Part shown: in pieces, positions 17,257 to 27,276 of the stretch | Position numbering within the stretch: the first letter of the stretch is position 1 | How the letters are laid out: every line of letters begins with the position of its first letter | NCBI RefSeq assembly: GCF_007990245.1 | Contig: NZ_BJWG01000003.1 | Coordinates: forward strand, 244,610-308,609 | Direction: 5' to 3' | Source of the DNA: Cellulomonas composti | GTDB taxonomy: Bacteria > Actinomycetota > Actinomycetes > Actinomycetales > Cellulomonadaceae | DNA length: 64,000 bases | Position numbers and translations under genes: made by a program | Notes under the pieces: generated by a model | Databases searched by the model: none | Seen by the model: the letters and a program-made list of their open reading frames with translations, nothing else | Told to the model about the DNA's origin: nothing

Positions 17257-19917
17257 ATGAGCGACCTCCCCTCCCGCCCCGCGTCCCCGACGACCGCCTC
17301 CGCCGGCCGCCAGGTACCGGACAAGGTCTCGCTCGAAGGGCTGGAGGTCCGCTGGGACGCGGCATGGACCGCGCAGGACCTGTACGCGTTCGACCGCACC
17401 CGTACGCGCGAGCAGGTGTACTCGATCGACACCCCGCCGCCCACGGTGTCGGGCTCGCTGCACGTCGGGCACGTGTTCTCCTACACGCACACCGACGTCG
17501 TCGCGCGCTACCGCCGGATGACGGGCGCCGAGGTGTTCTACCCGATGGGCTGGGACGACAACGGCCTGCCCACCGAGCGCCGCGTGCAGAACTACTACGG
17601 CGTGCGCTGCGACCCGTCGCTGCCGTACGACCCGGACTTCACGCCGCCGCACGAGGGCACCGACGGCAAGGTGATCCGCGCCGCCGACCAGGTGCCGATC
17701 AGCCGGCGCAACTTCGTCGAGCTGTGCGAGCGGCTCACGGTCGAGGACGAGCGGCAGTTCGAGGCGCTGTGGCGCCACCTGGGCCTGTCGGTCGACTGGT
17801 CACGCACGTACCAGACGATCTCGGCCGAGGCCCGCGCCGTCGCGCAGCAGGCCTTCCTGCGCAACCTCGCGCGCGACGAGGCCTACCAGGCCGAGGCGCC
17901 GGGCCTGTGGGACGTGACGTTCCAGACCGCCGTCGCGCAGGCCGAGCTCGAGGCCCGCGACTACCCGGGAGCGTTCCACCGCGTCGCGTTCCACGGCGCC
18001 GACGGCCCGGTGTTCATCGAGACCACCCGTCCCGAGCTGCTGCCCGCGTGCGTCGCGCTCATCGCGCACCCCGACGACGAGCGCTACCAGCACCTGTTCG
18101 GCACCACCGTGACCACTCCCCTGTTCGACGTCGAGATCCCCGTGCTCGCGCACCCCGCGGCCGAGCCGGACAAGGGCGCCGGCATCGCGATGTGCTGCAC
18201 GTTCGGCGACCTCACCGACGTGCAGTGGTGGCGCGAGCTGCAGCTGCCCACGCGTTCGGTGATGCAGCGCGACGGCCGCCTCCTGCGCGAGACGCCGGAC
18301 TGGATCACCACGGAAGGCGGCCGCGCGCGCTACGACGAGCTCGCGGGCAAGACGACGTTCTCGGCCCGCGAGGCCGTCGTCGCGGGGCTGCGCGAGACGG
18401 GTGACCTCGACGGCGAGCCCACCGCGACGCAGCGCAAGGCGAACTTCTACGAGAAGGGCGACAAGCCGCTCGAGATCGTCACGAGCCGGCAGTGGTACCT
18501 GCGCAACGGCGGTCGCGACGAGGACCTGCGCGCCGCCCTGCTCGCCCGCGGCGCCGAGCTCGACTTCCACCCCGAGTTCATGGCGGTGCGCTACGAGAAC
18601 TGGGTCGGCGGCCTCAACGGCGACTGGCTGATCAGCCGGCAGCGGTTCTTCGGCGTGCCGTTCCCCGTCTGGTACGCGCTCGACGCCGACGGCGAGCCCG
18701 ACCACGCCCGCCCGCTGGTGCCCACCGAGGACCAGCTCCCCGTCGACCCCTCGTCGGACGTGCCCGCGGGCTACACCGCCGACCAGCGCGGTGTGCCGGG
18801 CGGCTTCGTCGGGGACCCGGACATCATGGACACGTGGGCGACCTCGTCGCTCACGCCGCAGATCGCGGGCGGCTGGCGCACCGACCCCGACCTGTTCGCG
18901 CGGGTCTTCCCCATGGATCTTCGGCCCCAGGGTCAGGACATCATCCGAACGTGGCTGTTCTCGACGGTGGTGCGCGCGCACCTGGAGCACGGCTCGCTGC
19001 CGTGGTCCGACGCCGCGATCAGCGGCTGGATCCTCGACCCGGACCGCAAGAAGATGAGCAAGTCCAAGGGCAACGTCGTCACGCCGATGGGGCTGCTCGA
19101 GGAGCACGGTTCGGACGCGGTGCGGTACTGGGCGGCCTCGGCGCGGCTCGGCACGGACGCGGCGTTCGAGGTCGGGCAGATGAAGATCGGCCGCCGGCTC
19201 GCGATCAAGGTGCTCAACGCGTCCAAGTTCGCGCTCTCGTTCGGCTCGCCCGACGAGCCGCGGCCGCTCGACCCGGCGCTCGTCACGGTGCCGTTGGACC
19301 GCGCCATGCTCGCGGGCCTCGCGGTCGTCGTCGAACGTGCGACCGAGGCGTACGAGGCGTACGACCACACGCGCGCGCTCGAGCTGACCGAGACGTTCTT
19401 CTGGACGTTCTGCGACGACTACCTCGAGCTGGTCAAGGACCGCGCCTACGGTGCCGGCGCCGAGACCCACGACGTCTCGGCGGAGACGACGTCGGCGCGC
19501 GCGGCCCTCACGCTCGCGCTCGACTCGCTGCTGCGGCTGCTCGCGCCCGTGCTGCCGTTCGCGACCGAGGAGGTCTGGTCGTGGTGGCGCGAGGGCTCGG
19601 TGCACCGCGCGTCGTGGCCGACGTCCGAGCCGCTGCGCGCCGCCGCGGGCGACGTGCCGTTCGCGGTCGTCGGTGCGGCCGGCGGGGCGCTCGCCGCACT
19701 GCGCAAGGTCAAGTCCGAGGCGAAGGTCTCGATGCGCACCGAGATCCTCGAGGTGACACTCGAGGTGCCGGCCGCCCAGGCGGCGGGCGTGCAGCTCGCG
19801 CTCGACGACGTGCGCGCCGCCGGCCGCGCGACGGGCGCCCTCACGCTGGTGGACGTGGACGGCGACGTCGTGACCGCACGCGACGCCGTGCTCGGCGACC
19901 CGGTCACGCGCGGCTGA
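17257..19917 (+). CDS. valS: Valyl-tRNA synthetase (short form)
   Basis: Class I aminoacyl-tRNA synthetase of 886 residues that charges tRNA-Val. The HIGH motif appears as H-V-G-H in PPTVSGSLHVGHVF (about residues 65-78) and the KMSKS loop as KKMSKSKGNVV (about 604-614). The connective editing domain (TTRPELLPACVALIAHP) and the anticodon-binding helical domain follow. The protein ends soon after the anticodon-binding domain and lacks the C-terminal coiled-coil arm of E. coli-type ValRS, a form known in actinobacteria. The start MSDLPSRP at 17257 is chosen because upstream in-frame sequence looks non-coding. Confidence 0.93.
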   Translation: MSDLPSRPASPTTASAGRQVPDKVSLEGLEVRWDAAWTAQDLYAFDRTRTREQVYSIDTPPPTVSGSLHVGHVFSYTHTDVVARYRRMTGAEVFYPMGWDDNGLPTERRVQNYYGVRCDPSLPYDPDFTPPHEGTDGKVIRAADQVPISRRNFVELCERLTVEDERQFEALWRHLGLSVDWSRTYQTISAEARAVAQQAFLRNLARDEAYQAEAPGLWDVTFQTAVAQAELEARDYPGAFHRVAFHGADGPVFIETTRPELLPACVALIAHPDDERYQHLFGTTVTTPLFDVEIPVLAHPAAEPDKGAGIAMCCTFGDLTDVQWWRELQLPTRSVMQRDGRLLRETPDWITTEGGRARYDELAGKTTFSAREAVVAGLRETGDLDGEPTATQRKANFYEKGDKPLEIVTSRQWYLRNGGRDEDLRAALLARGAELDFHPEFMAVRYENWVGGLNGDWLISRQRFFGVPFPVWYALDADGEPDHARPLVPTEDQLPVDPSSDVPAGYTADQRGVPGGFVGDPDIMDTWATSSLTPQIAGGWRTDPDLFARVFPMDLRPQGQDIIRTWLFSTVVRAHLEHGSLPWSDAAISGWILDPDRKKMSKSKGNVVTPMGLLEEHGSDAVRYWAASARLGTDAAFEVGQMKIGRRLAIKVLNASKFALSFGSPDEPRPLDPALVTVPLDRAMLAGLAVVVERATEAYEAYDHTRALELTETFFWTFCDDYLELVKDRAYGAGAETHDVSAETTSARAALTLALDSLLRLLAPVLPFATEEVWSWWREGSVHRASWPTSEPLRAAAGDVPFAVVGAAGGALAALRKVKSEAKVSMRTEILEVTLEVPAAQAAGVQLALDDVRAAGRATGALTLVDVDGDVVTARDAVLGDPVTRG

Positions 19918-19933
19918 CCTGCACTCTCGGGCG

Positions 19934-19945
19934 TACGGTGGCGAG
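19934..19945 (+). promoter_or_regulatory. Putative leaderless promoter of the aldo/keto reductase gene
   Basis: TACGGT (19934-19939) ends 6 bp before the ATG at 19946 and no Shine-Dalgarno is present, matching the leaderless pattern seen at other genes in this window. Confidence 0.4.
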
Positions 19946-20785
19946 ATGACCCTCGCACCGACCTTGCGCCTCGCCGACGGCCTCGACCTGCCCGCGATCG
20001 GGTACGGCACGTACCCCGCACGCGGCCAGGCCGCCCGCGACGCGGTTGCCGACGCGCTCGACGCCGGCTACCGCCTGATCGACACCGCGTACAACTACGA
20101 GAACGAGGGCGGCGTGGGCGCGGGCGTGCGCGCGTCGGGTCTGCTGCGCGACGACGTCGTGCTGCAGTCCAAGCTCTCCGGGCGCTACCACCGTCACGAC
20201 GCCGCGGTCACCGCGGTGCACGAGTCGCTGCTGCGCGCCGGCCTGGAGTACTGGGACCTCTACCTCATCCACTGGCCGAACCCGGTCCAGGGGCACTACA
20301 TCGAGGCGTTCGCGACCCTGCTGGAGCTGCGCGACGCCGGCCTGATCCGCTCGGTCGGCGTCTCGAACTTCCTGCCCGAGCACCTCGACGCGCTGCGCGG
20401 GGCGACCGGCGAGCTGCCGACCGTGAACCAGGTGGAGCTGCACCCGCGCTGGTCGCAGGGCCCGCAGCGCACGGCCGACGCAGCGCGCGGCGTGATCACC
20501 CAGGCCTGGAGCCCGCTGGGTCGCGGCAGCTCGGTGCTCGCCGACCCGGTGGTCACCGAGATCGCGGCGGCGCACGACGTCTCGCCCGGCCAGGTCGTGC
20601 TGCGCTGGCAGGTGCAGCTCGGCGTCGTGCCGCTGCCGCACTCGTCGTCCGCGGACCGGCGGCGCGAGAACCTCGACGTGTTCGGCTTCGCGCTGTTCGA
20701 CGACGAGGTCGCCGCGATCGACGCGCTGACCCGGCCGGACGGCCGCATCCAGGGTCAGGACCCCGCCGTCTACGAGGAGCTCTGA
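19946..20785 (+). CDS. Aldo/keto reductase
   Basis: A 279-residue NADPH-dependent oxidoreductase of the AKR superfamily, related to 2,5-diketo-D-gluconate reductases. It has the cofactor/active-site segment IDTAYNYENEGGVG (catalytic Asp and Tyr near residues 43-48), the LIHWPNP region with the catalytic-tetrad His, SVGVSNF, VNQVELHP and the late SPLGRG. The substrate is unknown. Its stop is separated by one base from the GTG start of the acyl-CoA ligase, implying co-transcription. Confidence 0.9.
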   Translation: MTLAPTLRLADGLDLPAIGYGTYPARGQAARDAVADALDAGYRLIDTAYNYENEGGVGAGVRASGLLRDDVVLQSKLSGRYHRHDAAVTAVHESLLRAGLEYWDLYLIHWPNPVQGHYIEAFATLLELRDAGLIRSVGVSNFLPEHLDALRGATGELPTVNQVELHPRWSQGPQRTADAARGVITQAWSPLGRGSSVLADPVVTEIAAAHDVSPGQVVLRWQVQLGVVPLPHSSSADRRRENLDVFGFALFDDEVAAIDALTRPDGRIQGQDPAVYEEL

Positions 20786-20786
20786 C

Positions 20787-22571
20787 GTGCCCGAGTCGCC
20801 CGCCGACGAACCGGCGAACATCCCCGGCCTGCTCGCCCGGCGACTGGCCCGGGACCCGGACGGGACGCTGATCGAGCGGGCCGGCGCCGACGGCGCGTGG
20901 ACGCCGGTGAGCGTGCACGCGTTCGTCGGGCAGGTGACAGCCGTCGCGAAGGGGCTGGTCGCGCGCGGGATCACGCCCGGCGACCGGGTCGCGATCATGT
21001 CCCGCACCCGCTACGAGTGGACCCTGCTCGACTTCGCGGTCTGGGCGGCCGGCGCCGTCGGCGTGCCGGTGTACGAGACGTCGTCGGCCGAGCAGGCGCG
21101 CTGGATCTGCGCCGACGCGGGCGTGCGGCTCGCGCTCGTCGAGACCCCCGCGCACGCAGCCGTCCTCGCGACCGTGCGCGACGACCTGCCGGGCCTGGTC
21201 GACGTGCTGGTGATCGACGAGGGCGCGGTCGAGGCGCTCGTCACGGACGGCGCCGGCGTGCCCGACGCGGAGATCGCGCGCCGCAGCGCGCTCGCCGGGC
21301 GCGACGACCTCGCCACGGTGATCTACACCTCGGGCACGACGGGCCGCCCCAAGGGCGTCGAGCTCACGCACGGCAACTTCGTCTCGCTCACGCTGCTGGG
21401 CGTGCAGGGCCTCGGCGAGGTCTGCGCGCAGCCGCACTCCCGCACGCTGCTGTTCATGCCGCTCGCGCACGTGTTCGCGCGCTTCATCCAGGTGCTGTGC
21501 GTGCCCTCGGGCGCCGTGCTGGGCCACACGCCCGACACGCGCAACCTCCTGCCGGACCTCGCGGCGTTCCAGCCGACGTTCGTGCTCGCGGTGCCGCGCG
21601 TGTTCGAGAAGGTCTACAACTCCGCGGAGCAGAAGGCGGGCGGCGGCACCCGGCTGCGCGTGTTCCGTTGGGCCGCCAGGGTCGCGATCGCCTACTCGCG
21701 CGCGCTGGACACGCCCGCCGGGCCGTCGGCGTCCGTGCGCGCGCAGCACGCGCTCGCTGGTCGGCTCGTGCACGCGCGGCTGCGTCAGGCGCTCGGCGAC
21801 CGGGCCGAGTTCGCGATCTCGGGCGGTGCGCCGCTCGGCGAACGGCTCGGGCACTTCTACCGCGGCATCGGGGTGCGCGTCCTGGAGGGCTACGGGCTCA
21901 CCGAGACCACGGCGCCCACCGCGGTCAACCGTCCCGAGCGCACCAAGGTCGGCTCGGTGGGCCCCGCGTTCCCCGGCACCGAGCTGCGCGTCGACGACGC
22001 CGGCGAGATCTGGGTGTCCGGCCCGCACGTGTTCCGCGGGTACCGGCACGACGAGGAGGCGACCCGGGCCGCGCTCGTCGACGGCTGGTTCCGCACCGGC
22101 GACATCGGCCACCTCGACGAGGACGGCTACCTGTTCATCACCGGCCGTTCCAAGGAGCTCGTCGTCACCGCCGGCGGCAAGAACGTCGCACCCGCGGTGC
22201 TCGAGGACCGCCTGCGCGGACACCCGCTCGTGAGCCAGGTCGTCGTCGTGGGCGACGGGCGACCGTTCATCGGCGCACTCGTGACGCTCGACGAGGAGAT
22301 GCTCCCGGGCTGGCTCGCCAACCACGGCCTGCCCGAGCTCACGGTGGACGACGCCCGCACCAACCCGGTCGTCCTCGACGCGCTGGACCGTGCGGTCGCG
22401 CGTGCCAACGAGGTCGTGTCCCGCGCCGAGTCGATCCGCAAGATCACCGTGCTGCCCGGCGACCTCACCGAGGCGAACGGCTACCTGACACCGAGCCTCA
22501 AGGTGAAGCGCGCCGCGGTGCTCCAGGACTTCGCAGCCGAGATCGACGAGCTGTACGTCGACACGCGCTGA
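20787..22571 (+). CDS. Long-chain fatty acid-CoA ligase (AMP-forming)
   Basis: A 594-residue ANL-superfamily enzyme that activates fatty acids to acyl-CoA through an acyl-adenylate. Motifs include IYTSGTTGRPKGVELTHGN (about 175-193), the L-motif EGYGLTETT, the adenylate-binding YRHDEEATRAALVDGWFRTGD and the hinge GRSKELVVTAGGKNV. It resembles the FadD15 group, often used for membrane-lipid recycling. The GTG start is coupled to the aldo/keto reductase stop. It ends 3 bp from the convergent eRF1-like gene. Confidence 0.9.
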   Translation: MPESPADEPANIPGLLARRLARDPDGTLIERAGADGAWTPVSVHAFVGQVTAVAKGLVARGITPGDRVAIMSRTRYEWTLLDFAVWAAGAVGVPVYETSSAEQARWICADAGVRLALVETPAHAAVLATVRDDLPGLVDVLVIDEGAVEALVTDGAGVPDAEIARRSALAGRDDLATVIYTSGTTGRPKGVELTHGNFVSLTLLGVQGLGEVCAQPHSRTLLFMPLAHVFARFIQVLCVPSGAVLGHTPDTRNLLPDLAAFQPTFVLAVPRVFEKVYNSAEQKAGGGTRLRVFRWAARVAIAYSRALDTPAGPSASVRAQHALAGRLVHARLRQALGDRAEFAISGGAPLGERLGHFYRGIGVRVLEGYGLTETTAPTAVNRPERTKVGSVGPAFPGTELRVDDAGEIWVSGPHVFRGYRHDEEATRAALVDGWFRTGDIGHLDEDGYLFITGRSKELVVTAGGKNVAPAVLEDRLRGHPLVSQVVVVGDGRPFIGALVTLDEEMLPGWLANHGLPELTVDDARTNPVVLDALDRAVARANEVVSRAESIRKITVLPGDLTEANGYLTPSLKVKRAAVLQDFAAEIDELYVDTR

Positions 22572-22574
22572 CCG

Positions 22575-23741
22575 TCAGGGGATCGAGCGGACCCGTCGCA
22601 CGTCCGCCGACTGCGAGAGCAACGACTCGCTGGGCGTCGAGCCGTCGGACCAGCGCAGCACCGCGCCGATGCCGTCCGCGAGCTCGACCCGGCCGTCGGG
22701 CGCGAGCGTGACGCCGGCGTCCTGACCGAGCGCGGCGCGCACGAGCGCGACCCCGGCCGGCAGCCGCCGGGCGTCGTCGCGCGAGACCCCGAGCGTGTCG
22801 AGCTCGGCGACCGCCGTCGCGATCTGCAGCGGCTCCGGGCCCACCCACAGCTCGCGGTCGCCGAACCGCTCGGCCGCCGCGCCGTCGGCCAGCACCAGTT
22901 CGTCGACCTGACCACGGCGGAGCACCTCGACGACGTCCTCGAACGACGTCACTGCACCCTCGCCGCGGCCGAGCGAACCGGCGAAGCGGTCGAGCACGGC
23001 CGCGCGACGCCGCTCGCGGAACTCGTCGACCGCCTCGGCCACGCGGGCACCGAACGCGCGGTGCACGCCCTCGCCGCGCACGCCGCCCGCGACCTCGACG
23101 ACGAGCTCGGAGCAGCGCTGGCCGAGCTGGTCGCGCACCAGCGCGACCGCCCGGACGTCACCGGTGAGCACGACGAGCTCCGGATCGAGCTCCGCGGCCC
23201 GCCGGTCCAGCACGAGCGCGACGGCTTCCGCGTTGCGGTGCCAGGAGTCCTCCGCGCGCGTCTGGCCGCGCCGGGACAGTCCGTCGCGGGTCTTGTGCAG
23301 CTCGTCGTGCCCGCCCTCGACGCTCTCCGCGGCGCCGTCCGACCAGTGCAGGTCCGCCCCCGCGCGGTCGATCTCGACCACGAGCGAGCGGACGGCCTCC
23401 GCCGCGGCCCGCACGGCCGGCAGGAGCATCGGCACGGGCCCGTGCGCGACCGTGTCCTGCGCGGGCGCGACCGACAGCTCCCGGTCCACGACCACGCCGT
23501 TCGCGTCCGCGATGATGACGCGGCCACAGGCTTCGCGCCGCCTCGTCGGGACCGCGAGCAGTTCGCCGATCTCGTCGAGGACGCCCGCCGGAGCGCCCTC
23601 GCGCTCGAGCCGACGACGCGCGGCACGCCATCGTTCGGCGGCCTCCGTCTCGCCCGCCGACTCGGCGCGCGTGACGTCGAGGTAGACGGTGGTGAACGGG
23701 GCCGGACGGCCCAGGAGCGGCTTGAGCCAGTGCAGGTCCAT
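22575..23741 (-). CDS. Bacterial eRF1-like (baeRF2/Rv2629-type) protein
   Basis: A 388-residue protein resembling the actinobacterial Rv2629 group, predicted to share folds with archaeal/eukaryotic release factor eRF1 (baeRF families). It opens MDLHWLKPLLGRPAPFTTVYLDVTR, has the middle segment HKTRDGLSRRGQTRAEDSWHRNAEAVA, and a third domain with DVVEVLRRGQVDELVLADG. Family members may act on stalled ribosomes or stress, but their function is not settled. The ATG at 23741 is chosen because upstream in-frame codons lie in the promoter zone; a GGGAGG Shine-Dalgarno precedes it. Confidence 0.78.
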   Translation of the reverse strand: MDLHWLKPLLGRPAPFTTVYLDVTRAESAGETEAAERWRAARRRLEREGAPAGVLDEIGELLAVPTRRREACGRVIIADANGVVVDRELSVAPAQDTVAHGPVPMLLPAVRAAAEAVRSLVVEIDRAGADLHWSDGAAESVEGGHDELHKTRDGLSRRGQTRAEDSWHRNAEAVALVLDRRAAELDPELVVLTGDVRAVALVRDQLGQRCSELVVEVAGGVRGEGVHRAFGARVAEAVDEFRERRRAAVLDRFAGSLGRGEGAVTSFEDVVEVLRRGQVDELVLADGAAAERFGDRELWVGPEPLQIATAVAELDTLGVSRDDARRLPAGVALVRAALGQDAGVTLAPDGRVELADGIGAVLRWSDGSTPSESLLSQSADVRRVRSIP

Positions 23742-23834
23742 GCGGTGGTCCTCCCGTGCGCGGCTGACCCTCCCTAACCAACCGCACCCCGGCCGACGCC
23801 GCCACCCCACCGGCGACTCTCGGACGTCTGCGTC

Positions 23835-23960
23835 CGGCTCAGGGCCCGATCGGCATGGTCCGGCTCAGGGCCGAACGGCATGGTCCGGCTCAGGGCCGAT
23901 CGGCGTGGTCCGGCTCAGGGCCGATCGGCGTGGTCCGGCTCAGGGCCGATCGGCGTGGTC
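23835..23960. repeat. Five-copy 25-bp tandem repeat
   Basis: Units 23835-23860 (26 bp, one extra C), 23861-23885, 23886-23910, 23911-23935 and 23936-23960. The last three are identical; the first two differ at one to three positions. Most units contain the palindrome GCCGATCGGC. The last unit forms the 3' end of the chorismate mutase gene including its TGA, so each unit repeats the final codons D-H-A-D-R-P-stop in a shifted frame. Confidence 0.95.
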
Positions 23961-24269
23961 CAGCGCGATGGCCTCGTGGTGCCGGATCACCTCGGCCACG
24001 ATGAACGCGAGGAACTTCTCGGCGAAGACGGGGTCGAGGTCGGCCTGCCGGGCCAGCTCGCGCAGTCGCGCGACCTGCTCGGACTCGCGACCAGGGTCGG
24101 ACGCCGGCAGCCCGCGGGCGGCCTTGAGCACGCCGACCTGCTGGGTGGCCTTGAACCGCTCGGCGAGCAGGTGGATGAGGGCGGCGTCGATGTTGTCGAT
24201 GCTGTGCCGCAGGCGCGCCAGGTCCGGCGGGATGGCGTCGCCCTGCGCGACGGTCGTCGGATCGGCCAC
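23940..24269 (-). CDS. Chorismate mutase (AroQ type)
   Basis: A 109-residue all-helical AroQ-class chorismate mutase, converting chorismate to prephenate for Phe/Tyr synthesis. The core [27 protein letters not shown] (read in pieces: [24 protein letters not shown]) with active-site Arg and Lys residues and the later [18 protein letters not shown] helix match the family. It starts with GTG 8 bp downstream of the clpX stop, so it is probably transcribed with clpX. The last six codons and stop belong to the 25-bp tandem repeat. Confidence 0.88.
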   Translation of the reverse strand: MADPTTVAQGDAIPPDLARLRHSIDNIDAALIHLLAERFKATQQVGVLKAARGLPASDPGRESEQVARLRELARQADLDPVFAEKFLAFIVAEVIRHHEAIALDHADRP

Positions 24270-24277
24270 TGTCGCGG

Positions 24278-25555
<1,278 letters not shown>

Positions 25556-25672
25556 TGCGTCCCCTTCCGTCGTGGGCATCCCTGCCGTCGAACCGCCGTC
25601 GAGCTGCCGTCGTCCCGCGCAGCCGGCCCCCGTCGGGAGCCGCGCACCGCGGTGACCCACCCATTGGACACT

Positions 25673-25718
25673 ACGCCGCGCCCGATGTCAGGCGAACCCC
25701 CGACATCGGGCGCGGCGT
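25673..25718 (-). terminator. Strong hairpin between clpP2 and clpX
   Basis: Perfect 17-bp arms (25673-25689 and 25702-25718, core ACGCCGCGCCCGATGTC) enclose a 12-nt loop. It lies 28 bp past the clpP2 stop in the direction of transcription. It probably terminates or attenuates the clpP1P2 transcript before clpX. No U-tract follows. Confidence 0.8.
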
Positions 25719-25745
25719 GTCCCCCAACTGGTGGGGTGCGCGAGC

Positions 25746-26441
25746 TCAGGAGGGCTCGACGACCGTCGCCTTCACACCCTTGCGGGACGCGAGCACCTGG
25801 TCGACGATCCCGTACTCGAGCGCCTGGTGCGCCGTGAGGATCTTGTCGCGCTCGATGTCCGCGCGGATCTTGTCCACCGGGTTGCCCGTGTGGTGGGCCA
25901 GCGTCTCCTCGAGCCACTCGCGCATGCGGATGAGCTCGTTGGCGTGGATCTCGATGTCCGAGGCCTGCGCGTAGCCGCCGCCCTCCATGGCCGGCTGGTG
26001 GATCAGCACGCGCGCGTTCGGCAGCGCCAGGCGCTTCCCGGGCGAGCCCGCCGCGAGCAGCACGGCCGCCGCGGACGCGGCCTGGCCCAGGCACACCGTC
26101 TGGATGTGCGGCTTGATGTACTGCATCGTGTCGTAGATCGCCGTGAGCGCCGTGAACGAGCCGCCGGGCGAGTTGATGTACAGGATGATGTCGCGGTCGG
26201 GGTCGATGCCCTCCAGCACGAGCAGCTGCGCCATGACGTCGTCCGCCGACGCGTCGTCCACCTGGACACCGAGGAAGATGATGCGGTCCTCGAACAGCTT
26301 GGTGTACGGGTCCTGGCGCTTGATGCCGTAGGCGGTGCGCTCCTCGAACTGGGGCAGGACGTAGCGCCCGGCGGGCGACGCCGGCGCCATGCCGCCGGCG
26401 AGCGCGGCGGCTCGGGCGACGAACTGGGACTCGGTGCTCAT
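25746..26441 (-). CDS. clpP2: ATP-dependent Clp protease proteolytic subunit ClpP2
   Basis: A 231-residue serine peptidase subunit. The catalytic triad is S123 ([11 protein letters not shown]), H148 (VLIHQP) and D195. The AASAA context of the serine and the longer N-terminus are typical of actinobacterial ClpP2, which assembles with ClpP1 into a mixed tetradecamer and binds ClpX. The ATG at 26441 follows a GAGGAG Shine-Dalgarno. It lies 49 bp downstream of clpP1 on the same strand. Confidence 0.95.
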   Translation of the reverse strand: MSTESQFVARAAALAGGMAPASPAGRYVLPQFEERTAYGIKRQDPYTKLFEDRIIFLGVQVDDASADDVMAQLLVLEGIDPDRDIILYINSPGGSFTALTAIYDTMQYIKPHIQTVCLGQAASAAAVLLAAGSPGKRLALPNARVLIHQPAMEGGGYAQASDIEIHANELIRMREWLEETLAHHTGNPVDKIRADIERDKILTAHQALEYGIVDQVLASRKGVKATVVEPS

Positions 26442-26490
26442 CTCAGGTCTCCTCGGTGAAGCAGAAGGGGTGGCTGGTGGCACGCGGCGC

Positions 26491-27108
26491 TCAGGCCGTG
26501 CCGCCCTTGCCGGTGACCGAGCCGGCGGACTCAACGACGTGGTCGATGAAGCCGTACTCGAGTGCCTCCGGCGCCGTGAACCAGCGGTCACGGTCCGAGT
26601 CGTTGGTGATCTGCTCGACCGACTTACCGGTCTGCTCCGCGATGAGCTCGGCCAGCACCGTCTTCATGTGCAGGATGAGCTGTGCGTTGATCCGCACGTC
26701 GGTCGCCGTGCCGCCGATGCCGCCCGAGGGCTGGTGCATCATCACGCGGGCGTGCGGCGTCGCGTAGCGCTTGCCCTTGGCGCCCGACGAGAGCAGGAAC
26801 TGCCCCATCGACGCCGCCATGCCCATCGCGATCGTCGCGACGTCCGGCTGGATGTACTGCATGGTGTCGTAGATCGCCATGCCCGCGGTGATCGAGCCAC
26901 CCGGCGAGTTGATGTACAGCCAGATGTCCTTCTCCGGGTCCTCCGCGGCGAGGAGCATCATCTGCGCGCAGATCGCGTTCGCGTTCTCGTCGCGCACCTC
27001 GGAACCGAGCCAGATGATGCGCTCACGCAGCAGTCGGTTGTAGATGTGGTCGTTGAGGCCGAGGCCCGGGGTCTCTGCCCGAGCCACTGCCGGCACCTGC
27101 TGGTTCAC
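26491..27108 (-). CDS. clpP1: ATP-dependent Clp protease proteolytic subunit ClpP1
   Basis: A 205-residue ClpP subunit with catalytic S100 ([11 protein letters not shown]), H125 (VMMHQPSGG) and D171 (NDSDRDRW). The ASMG serine context is that of classical ClpP and actinobacterial ClpP1. The GTG start at 27108 has a GAAGGAG Shine-Dalgarno. A possible -10 (TAGGGT) lies near 27150 on the minus strand, after the trigger factor terminator, so clpP1P2 likely has its own promoter. Confidence 0.95.
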   Translation of the reverse strand: MNQQVPAVARAETPGLGLNDHIYNRLLRERIIWLGSEVRDENANAICAQMMLLAAEDPEKDIWLYINSPGGSITAGMAIYDTMQYIQPDVATIAMGMAASMGQFLLSSGAKGKRYATPHARVMMHQPSGGIGGTATDVRINAQLILHMKTVLAELIAEQTGKSVEQITNDSDRDRWFTAPEALEYGFIDHVVESAGSVTGKGGTA

Positions 27109-27218
27109 GAAGGCTCCTTCGTCTGACGGTCCTGCTTTGCTGTGACCCTAACGCGACGCCGTGGCCCGTCAGGGCCCTCCGCGGCCCCGTTTCGCTGTGG
27201 GCGCAGCACGGCCGGGTA

Positions 27219-27262
27219 CGACGAAGGCCCCGTCACCGGCAGCCGGTGCGAGGCCCTCGTCG
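27219..27262 (-). terminator. Terminator after trigger factor gene
   Basis: Nested hairpin: outer arms CGACGA/TCGTCG and GGCC/GGCC flank a perfect inner stem CACCGG-CAG-CCGGTG. It begins 15 bp past the tig stop and separates tig from clpP1. Confidence 0.75.
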
Positions 27263-27276
27263 GGAAGCTGGTTCGA

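Noticed and set aside
23835..23960. Possible CRISPR array
   Set aside because: Repeats are contiguous with no spacers and no cas genes are nearby.
25556..25660. Longer clpX start
   Set aside because: ClpX proteins begin at the [10 protein letters not shown] segment; the upstream part lacks homologue-like sequence and holds the ribosome site.
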